Source of the DNA: a virus
Virus record (IMG/VR): IMGVR_UViG_3300035698_012127
Span: 1 to 35,277 of that record
Strand: one strand, 5' to 3'
DNA length: 35,277 nucleotides
Made by a program: the position numbers and the translations under genes. The notes below the pieces were generated by a model, which was not told the DNA's origin, searched no databases, and saw nothing but the letters and a program-made list of their open reading frames with translations. This document shows, in pieces, positions 30,078 through 35,277 of this stretch. Position 1 is the stretch's first letter, and each line of letters begins with the position of its first letter.

Positions 30078-30599
30078 ATGAATAAATGTCCTATGTGTGT
30101 ATCTGAAAGTGTAGCAACAGAACGGAGAATGGACGGCGATTCTGTTTGTTTGGCTTGTGGTCACAAAGGCAAGACCGATACTTTCCATGCGCCAGTAGAA
30201 CCAAAGGAGAACGAGTTTAAATATGATCTATTCTCTGTATGTCCTGTATGCGGAACTGATCACGTCGTAACGGAAGCAAGGCTTAACAGTGATGTTACAT
30301 GCCTGGTATGCGGACATAATGGAAAGTCGTCCACGTTTAAAATGGAGTTAATAACGATAAAAGATGATGACCAACATAAAAGATATTTAGTATTAGCTAG
30401 ATCATTGATGGATCAAAATCCTGAGAGCGCACCATTTAAAGGCGAGACGCTTGGGCTTCTTATTGAATTAATAATGGATTATGAGAATAAGGTCTGCGGG
30501 AAAGAGCGTGATTTACGACCAGACGCAGATGAGATAGTTAGTAAAAGTGCCATCATGTTTAGCGAAACATACACGTCGCCAGATGTTAAGGATAAGTAA
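30078..30599 (+). CDS. double zinc-ribbon protein
   Basis: A 173-residue protein. Two copies of one zinc ribbon: CPMCVSESVATERRMDGDSV then CLACGHKGK (about residues 4-32), and CPVCGTDHVVTEARLNSDVT then CLVCGHNGK (about 55-83). The remaining half is helical and acidic. The ribbons arose by internal duplication and may bind nucleic acid or protein. It follows directly after the candidate structured RNA, with GAGGATAACC before ATG, so it might use that RNA as leader. Confidence 0.7.
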   Translation: MNKCPMCVSESVATERRMDGDSVCLACGHKGKTDTFHAPVEPKENEFKYDLFSVCPVCGTDHVVTEARLNSDVTCLVCGHNGKSSTFKMELITIKDDDQHKRYLVLARSLMDQNPESAPFKGETLGLLIELIMDYENKVCGKERDLRPDADEIVSKSAIMFSETYTSPDVKDK

Positions 30600-30797
30600 A
30601 TGAAAATGAAAAAGCTATATAATGAAGATGGAAAAGAAGCAGGTTTATTTGATGTTATAGGTTGGTTTCTACATCACTATGAAGGAATGGAACACTTGGC
30701 AGAGGGCGGGCTTGTTGCTCCTGAATATTGGTATACGATAACAAGTATTTTAAGAAGATGTTTAGATAAGTTCAGTGAAAAGGAAATAAGTAAATGA
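30600..30797 (+). CDS. hypothetical small protein
   Basis: A 65-residue protein starting on the base after the previous stop (TAA ATG). Mostly helical (LFDVIGWFLHHYEGMEHLAE, YWYTITSILRRCLDKFSEKE). Its TGA overlaps the start of the adenine phosphoribosyltransferase gene. Family unknown. Confidence 0.5.
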   Translation: MKMKKLYNEDGKEAGLFDVIGWFLHHYEGMEHLAEGGLVAPEYWYTITSILRRCLDKFSEKEISK

Positions 30798-31348
30798 GAT
30801 TTGAAATGAATAAAACGTTATATGATGCGATGGGTGAATATGAAAACTTCCCGAAGGATGGTGTTAAGTTTAGGGATATGAACCCTATATACAGACAACC
30901 TATCCTATTTGATATGTTAATAGACCAGTTATTCTATGGTGTGTTAGAGATGGGCTATTTTGAGTATATAGCAGGCATTGAAGCACGCGGCTTTATATTA
31001 GGGGCTGCGTTAGCTAGGAAGATGAACTTGGGGTTTATACCTATACGAAAGCCTGGGAAGTTGCCTGGCAATGTAGAGTGTGTTGAATATGACCTTGAAT
31101 ACGGCTCCGATTCACTTGAGATGCAAACAGGTTTCCATTTAAAAGAAAGTAATGTGCTAATCATAGATGATGTCTTTGCTACAGGCGGGACAATGAACGC
31201 AGCTATAAAACTATTAAAAGATAGAGTGGGCGGTCTTTCCTGTGGTGTTGTACTGGATATAGGGATAAGTGACATATCTAAGCTTGGCATCCCTTCATTC
31301 GTTGCAATCAAAGCACCATTTTCGTGGGGTCACGGAAATGGTTCATAA
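30794..31348 (+). CDS. apt: adenine phosphoribosyltransferase
   Basis: A 184-residue protein of normal length for Apt. Signatures: ENFPKDGVKFRDMNPI near residue 15, GIEARGFILGAALA (about 56-69), RKPGKLPG, YDLEYGSDSLEMQ and the PRPP-binding VLIIDDVFATGGTMNAA (about 119-135). It turns adenine and PRPP into AMP and diphosphate in the cytoplasm. All core motifs look intact. Two genes downstream lies an MTA/SAH nucleosidase, which releases adenine, so the two make a salvage pair. Confidence 0.9.
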   Translation: MRFEMNKTLYDAMGEYENFPKDGVKFRDMNPIYRQPILFDMLIDQLFYGVLEMGYFEYIAGIEARGFILGAALARKMNLGFIPIRKPGKLPGNVECVEYDLEYGSDSLEMQTGFHLKESNVLIIDDVFATGGTMNAAIKLLKDRVGGLSCGVVLDIGISDISKLGIPSFVAIKAPFSWGHGNGS

Positions 31349-31511
31349 CAATAAAAGCCATTCAACGGCTGTTCTTGTGTGTATGTTAATCGGTTTTCTT
31401 GTAGGCGTTATTATAGGCTTATTAAACGACCAGAGTGGAGTGATCCCAATATTTTTAGGTGTATGGGTTGCAACGATGATAGGGTTTTGTTCAGCCGTTA
31501 TAAAGCTATAA
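31338..31511 (+). CDS. small two-helix membrane protein
   Basis: About 57 residues from ATG 31338, overlapping the end of apt by 11 nt. Two hydrophobic segments: STAVLVCMLIGFLVGVIIGL and VIPIFLGVWVATMIGFCSAV, with a short polar loop. This layout occurs in small holin-like or transporter-like phage proteins, but no family is recognised. It lies between two nucleotide-salvage genes and is probably co-translated with them. Confidence 0.5.
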   Translation: MVHNNKSHSTAVLVCMLIGFLVGVIIGLLNDQSGVIPIFLGVWVATMIGFCSAVIKL

Positions 31512-31525
31512 ATGAGGAGTGTTAA

Positions 31526-32194
31526 ATGAATAAGATAGGGATATTAGCTGCATTAAAAGAAGAGATAGAAGATATCTTGAATGACCCATTCTTTAATTTA
31601 GAATGTAATAAGAATAATTCCATGTATATAGAGGTGACAGGGGTAGGCAAAGCAAACGCCGTTTATGGGCTATCTAAGATAATTGATAAGGTCGATACAG
31701 TTTTGGTACTTGGTACGGCAGGAAGCCTGCGAGATGCCCCTGTAGGGAGCCTTTGTATATGTAATGAGTTCGTGGAACATGATATGGACGCTTCTGGTCT
31801 TGGTATTGAAAGAGGTATAACACCATTTTCCAAAATGGAAACAACTGTAATAAAATCCTGTAATAAACTGGTCTTTAATTGGGTAAACCTATCCTGTGCT
31901 GAAGCACTGGGTGATGAACACCCTGTTTTTAATGGGCGCTGTATGAGTGGCGATCAATTTATAACAGATAAAGAGTTAGCAACAAAGAAACGTGATGAGT
32001 TCGATGCGGATATAGTGGATATGGAATCGGCTGCAATAGCTAAGATCTGTGCTAAAGAGGGCAAGAACGTGTTATCGTTGCGATACATAACAGATAATGC
32101 AGGTTGTGGCGCTAATACCGATTGGGAACAGAACGTTAAAGACGGCTCTAAACTATTCCATAAAATACTAAAAGAGATAATGATCCCGTTTTAG
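31526..32194 (+). CDS. mtnN: MTA/SAH nucleosidase-like protein
   Basis: A 222-residue protein of the nucleoside phosphorylase / MTAN family: MNKIGILAALKEE, VTGVGKANAVYG, LVLGTAGSLRDAPVGSLCI, FVEHDMDASG, SGDQFI, IVDMESAAIAKIC (the ribose-binding Met-Glu) and YITDNAGCGANTDW with the likely catalytic Asp. The enzyme splits S-adenosylhomocysteine or methylthioadenosine, releasing adenine. TGAGGAGTGTTAA precedes ATG. The neighbouring methyltransferase fusion makes SAH and apt uses adenine. Substrate choice is inferred. Confidence 0.8.
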   Translation: MNKIGILAALKEEIEDILNDPFFNLECNKNNSMYIEVTGVGKANAVYGLSKIIDKVDTVLVLGTAGSLRDAPVGSLCICNEFVEHDMDASGLGIERGITPFSKMETTVIKSCNKLVFNWVNLSCAEALGDEHPVFNGRCMSGDQFITDKELATKKRDEFDADIVDMESAAIAKICAKEGKNVLSLRYITDNAGCGANTDWEQNVKDGSKLFHKILKEIMIPF

Positions 32195-32223
32195 CAACAC
32201 TATGCAATGTTAAGGTATTGCCC

Positions 32224-32229
32224 TATAAT
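32224..32229 (+). promoter_or_regulatory. TATAAT box 6 nt before the helicase-methyltransferase start
   Basis: A perfect -10 box ends at 32229 and the ATG is at 32236, so transcription would begin on or next to the start codon. No ribosome binding site lies before this ATG. No good -35 is seen, though TG occurs a few bases upstream. This suggests a leaderless message. Confidence 0.4.
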
Positions 32230-32235
32230 ATATAG

Positions 32236-34395
32236 ATGGACTACAAACAATTCATAAAAAGCAAAGAAACAAAGAAGATCGAATCTGGGTTCGATATAGA
32301 TGAAGATCAACTCAATAAAAATCTGTTCGGTTTCCAGAAGTACCTAGTACGCAGTGCGTTATCACAAGGTAAGTATGCTATATTCGCGGATTGCGGGCTG
32401 GGCAAAACCATATGCCAGCTAGAATGGGCATACCAAATAACTAAAAAAGAGAATAAAAAGGTACTTATCCTCGCGCCTTTGGCTGTAGTTAAACAAACAA
32501 AGAACGAAGCTTTGAAGTTTGATATAGATATATCTATGATAGATATAACAAACTATGAACAGATAAACAATATAGATCTATCACAATACGTAGGTGTATG
32601 TCTAGACGAATCTAGCTGCCTAAAAAACTTCACGGGTGCTATGCGTAACGCATTGATAGATGTATTTTCAAAGTTAAAATATAAGCTTGCTTGCACTGCT
32701 ACCCCTAGCCCAAATGATATAGATGAGTTAGGTAACCATTCCGAGTTCTTAAACGTTATGGGCCATTCAGAGATGAGATCGATGTTTTTTGTTAATGATA
32801 TGCAAACCACCCAAAAATGGCGGTTAAAAAAGCACGCAGTATCTACCTTTTGGCAATGGGTTAGTAGCTGGTCTATTATGATAAACAAGCCATCCGATAT
32901 TGGATACCCTGACACTGGATACATATTACCTAAACTAGACATAAAAGAGTTAAAAGTAATCACCCCTAAAAAAGATGATGGTAGGTTGTTTAACGATAAC
33001 GCCGTTAATGCCACCGATTATAACCAGGCATTAAGGGATACTATGATCCAGCGTGTCGATGCTATAAAGGACATAGTTAATAACAGTGATGATATGTTCC
33101 TTATCTGGGTAAAGCAAAATGTTGAAGCAGACGCTATGAGAAAGGCTATCCCCGGATCGGTTGAGGTTCGTGGCGATGAATCGCAAGAATCAAAAGAGGA
33201 TAAGCTTATAGGATTTTCTAAAAGCGAGTTTAGGGTTCTAATAACGAAATCGAAGATAGCTCAGTTTGGGCTGAATTTCCAGAATTGTCATAACCAAATA
33301 TTCTTAAGTCCTGATTTCAGTTTTGAAAGCACATATCAATCGATAAGACGGTCGTGGCGGTTCGGCCAAAAGAAAGATGTAAATATAACACTAGTTATAC
33401 CTGACACTATGGAGAATATAGGGACAATAATAGATAGGAAACAAAAAGAATTTGTTAATATGCAAAAAATGATGATCAAATATTTCAAGAAAGGCGAGCA
33501 TATAAAGATGAAAACAATAAAGAAGAGTGAAGAAATAAAAGAAAAGACACATCATATTATTAATGGTGACTGTATAGATGAAATAAAAAGGATACCCGAC
33601 GATTCTGTAGGTCTTAGCATATTCTCGCCGCCTTTTTCAGATTTGTATACATATTCCGATAATGTAGAGGATATGGGGAATAGCGCAAACCACGCGCAAT
33701 TCATAGCCCATTTTAGTTTTCTTGTTAAGGAACTGAAGAGGGTCATAATGCCAGGCAGAAATATATGTGTGCATTGTATTGATATCCCATCAAAGAAAGG
33801 TGTTGATGGCTATATCGGCTTAAAAGACTTTTCAGGTGATTTAATAAAACTGTTTCAGGATTGCGGGCTCATCTATCATACACGTGTAACCATTTGGAAA
33901 GATCCTGTAGTCCAGATGCAACGGACAAAGGCTTTAGGGCTATTACATCGACAAGTAAAAAAGGATAGTGTGATGAGCAGGGTAGGTATCCCTGATTATA
34001 TGCTTGTGTTTCGAGACCCTAGAGAGAACATAGAACCAGTAACACACGGCGCAGATTTGCCAGTAGATCTATGGCAGAAATATGCAAGCCCGATATGGTA
34101 CGATATCAACCAATCAAATACATTACAGTATAGGGCCGCCAGGGAAGGCTCAGATGAGAAGCATGTGTGTCCCTTACAGTTAGATACCATAAAAAGATGT
34201 GTGCATTTATGGAGTAATAAAGGTGATACGGTATTTACACCGTTTATGGGCATTGGATCTGAAATATATCAGGCTATAAAGATGGATCGGTATGGTATAG
34301 GTATAGAACTAAAAGAAAGCTATTTCGAAGTAGCTAAAAACAACTGTATCCAAGCAGACTCTGAAAAACAGCAGATAAGTTTACTTGATATGTAG
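32236..34395 (+). CDS. SNF2-like helicase fused to DNA methyltransferase
   Basis: A 719-residue protein. Helicase part (about 1-420): FADCGLGKTI (50-59, motif I), LDESS (123-127, motif II), TATPSPND (154-161, motif III), IRRSWRFGQKKD (370-381, motif VI). Methyltransferase part (about 438-710): NGDCIDEI, SPPF (464-467, catalytic motif IV) and, near the end, FTPFMGIGSE (668-676, SAM-binding motif I). IV before I is the beta-class order, and SPPF favours N4-cytosine methylation. It may mark phage DNA against restriction while tracking along it. There is no recognisable nuclease domain. Confidence 0.85.
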   Translation: MDYKQFIKSKETKKIESGFDIDEDQLNKNLFGFQKYLVRSALSQGKYAIFADCGLGKTICQLEWAYQITKKENKKVLILAPLAVVKQTKNEALKFDIDISMIDITNYEQINNIDLSQYVGVCLDESSCLKNFTGAMRNALIDVFSKLKYKLACTATPSPNDIDELGNHSEFLNVMGHSEMRSMFFVNDMQTTQKWRLKKHAVSTFWQWVSSWSIMINKPSDIGYPDTGYILPKLDIKELKVITPKKDDGRLFNDNAVNATDYNQALRDTMIQRVDAIKDIVNNSDDMFLIWVKQNVEADAMRKAIPGSVEVRGDESQESKEDKLIGFSKSEFRVLITKSKIAQFGLNFQNCHNQIFLSPDFSFESTYQSIRRSWRFGQKKDVNITLVIPDTMENIGTIIDRKQKEFVNMQKMMIKYFKKGEHIKMKTIKKSEEIKEKTHHIINGDCIDEIKRIPDDSVGLSIFSPPFSDLYTYSDNVEDMGNSANHAQFIAHFSFLVKELKRVIMPGRNICVHCIDIPSKKGVDGYIGLKDFSGDLIKLFQDCGLIYHTRVTIWKDPVVQMQRTKALGLLHRQVKKDSVMSRVGIPDYMLVFRDPRENIEPVTHGADLPVDLWQKYASPIWYDINQSNTLQYRAAREGSDEKHVCPLQLDTIKRCVHLWSNKGDTVFTPFMGIGSEIYQAIKMDRYGIGIELKESYFEVAKNNCIQADSEKQQISLLDM

Positions 34396-34396
34396 A

Positions 34397-34780
34397 TTAC
34401 CCTTTAATCCCTAGATGTGACAGTATGTTCTCTACAACCGCCTCGCCTTTAAGGGTTAGATCTATTTGATGCGAGCCATCGACCCTATCTTTCCATCTAT
34501 CATGTGCCCGATTCTTTAACCAGAATATTTGGGCCACTGTATTACCACCCACCGCGTTTTTATATAGCGCGTCTTCTACGACGAGTGTTCTACTATCTAT
34601 TATCTGGTAATATTTAGCTGCGTTTTCTTCGGAGTTGTTTTTCCAGTTATAGAATGTTGACCGTTCTATATCTGCTTCTTTACACGCTTTATCTATTGAT
34701 GAACCTTTAGATAAACTTATTAAAATCTTATCTATTTTTATTAGTGTAGTATTTGTAGTAACCATTGGTTTCTTTGCCAT
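34397..34780 (-). CDS. terS: terminase small subunit
   Basis: A 127-residue protein. Residues 25-55 form a helix-turn-helix (SSIDKACKEADIERSTFYNW), then helical text ending ALYKNAVGGNTVAQIFWL, then NRAHDRWKDR, the pattern of small terminases that recognise the packaging site. It converges with the helicase-methyltransferase gene. There is no ribosome binding site; TGCTATAAT lies 7 nt before ATG, so the message may be leaderless. The large subunit is 12 kb to the left. Confidence 0.8.
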   Translation of the reverse strand: MAKKPMVTTNTTLIKIDKILISLSKGSSIDKACKEADIERSTFYNWKNNSEENAAKYYQIIDSRTLVVEDALYKNAVGGNTVAQIFWLKNRAHDRWKDRVDGSHQIDLTLKGEAVVENILSHLGIKG

Positions 34781-34787
34781 TAAGGAT

Positions 34788-34796
34788 ATTATAGCA
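34788..34796 (-). promoter_or_regulatory. extended -10 promoter just before terS
   Basis: TGCTATAAT on the minus strand, ending 7 nt before the terS ATG. The likely start site falls at 34781-34780, i.e. at the start codon. No -35 match is seen, which extended -10 promoters can do without. Confidence 0.45.
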
Positions 34797-34801
34797 CAAC
34801 G

Positions 34802-35077
34802 TTACTTTGTTTTTTTAGGTGACCAATATAGAGACCCATCATCTGATAAGGCTAACTTAAACTTTTCAGATAAGCCTTTTGCTTCCATTCTTGACCCAAA
34901 AATACCGCTGTGGATAGGTCTTGGATCTTCCTTGTTCTGTTTCTCTGTTATGATCGGTTTGCAAGGCGTGAACATATAACACGCTGATTTAGACGCTTCT
35001 ATATCACCACATTCATGTCTTGGTCTACGTCCCTTCTCCAGGAATCCCGATCTATGTTCACATCTAAAGCAAAGCAT
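34802..35077 (-). CDS. Cys-rich small phage protein
   Basis: A 91-residue protein with AAGGAGAAATAATA before ATG. The first 40 residues hold CFRCEHR, RHECGD, SACYMFTPC: five or six Cys that likely bind zinc. The usual form in other phages (MLCFRCEHRxxFLExGxxPRxECG...CYMFxPC) occurs next to terminase genes. Function unknown. The rest is basic and polar. terS starts 21 nt after its stop. Confidence 0.65.
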   Translation of the reverse strand: MLCFRCEHRSGFLEKGRRPRHECGDIEASKSACYMFTPCKPIITEKQNKEDPRPIHSGIFGSRMEAKGLSEKFKLALSDDGSLYWSPKKTK

Positions 35078-35164
35078 TATTATTTCTCCTTATTTATAAC
35101 TAGCCGCTCGAACTCTTTTTGCATATCATTATTGCAACTGCTTAACTCTATATATGTTCTGTCT

Positions 35165-35277
35165 TCATTTAGTTTCCTTTGTATCGATACAATTCTTTAT
35201 TACATTGTTAACAATTTCTTTATTAGTCTGTTTTGAGTTATATGAAAACTCAGTAAGCTCATCCAACGCTTCATTAA
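35165..35277 (-). CDS. hypothetical protein, C-terminal part
   Basis: Runs off the right edge. The visible 36 residues are NEALDELTEFSYNSKQTNKE and onward to a basic KETK before TGA at 35165. It looks like an all-helical C-terminus. Between its stop and the Cys-rich gene lie 87 nt; another frame there (ending at 35080) is open for about 34 codons but has no start. Confidence 0.4.
   Translation of the reverse strand, partial: NEALDELTEFSYNSKQTNKEIVNNVIKNCIDTKETK

Noticed and set aside
29784-30188. A 134-codon open frame on the minus strand across the long gap
   Set aside because: Its first third is antisense to the double zinc-ribbon gene, there is no suitable ribosome binding site, and the region is better explained by RNA stems.
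1-35277. tRNA genes, integrase, attachment sites
   Set aside because: None were recognised on either strand.

Overview
The window is part of a tailed, double-stranded DNA phage (or prophage) genome, probably a siphovirus. A non-contractile tail is inferred from tail-tube and tape-measure genes with no sheath gene seen. Base composition is AT-rich. Strong AGGAGG-type ribosome binding sites and TTGACA/TATAAT-type promoters point to a low-GC bacterial host, most simply Bacillota, but the sequence does not settle this. No integrase, replication, lysis or tRNA genes are visible, so the genome continues past both edges. The standard code fits: TAA, TGA and TAG all act as stops.

Leftward structural block, read from right to left: a Cys-rich small gene and the small terminase (34.4-35.1 kb); then, after a 12-kb rightward interruption, the large terminase, a fused portal/MuF head protein carrying a mini-intein, three tandem fibre-like paralogues, three small structural genes, an 878-residue fibre with a seven-bladed propeller, a methyltransferase-like gene, two Lys-rich genes and a LigD-phosphoesterase-like gene. 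After a small rightward cassette come the protease/scaffold, three tandem decoration-like paralogues, the major capsid protein, head-tail connector genes, a tail terminator candidate, a DUF115-like enzyme, two tandem tail-tube paralogues, a small membrane gene with a possible -1 frameshift, and the start of the tape measure gene.

Rightward genes lie in two places. A three-gene cassette (9.9-10.5 kb) has its own promoter. A 12-kb run of small, tightly overlapping genes (22.6-34.4 kb) starts from a nearly identical 59-bp promoter-leader. This run holds a lipoprotein, HTH proteins, zinc ribbons and many unknowns. It ends with adenine phosphoribosyltransferase, an MTA/SAH nucleosidase and an SNF2-like helicase fused to a DNA methyltransferase. 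These last three can be joined into one scheme: the methyltransferase makes SAH, the nucleosidase removes it and releases adenine, and the phosphoribosyltransferase returns adenine to AMP.

Most notable: (1) a 135-residue intein cut exactly into the conserved PPRHFN/CRS motif of the MuF domain; (2) a long gene-free stretch at 29.7-30.08 kb with its own promoter and many helices, a candidate structured RNA; (3) a 116-nt inverted-repeat element at 25.6 kb; (4) two small genes interrupted by in-frame TAG codons; (5) a nine-A slippery run with an open -1 frame just before the tape measure gene; (6) the SAH/adenine recycling cluster beside the methyltransferase; (7) a seven-blade propeller whose last blade appears to be closed by a strand from before repeat 1.
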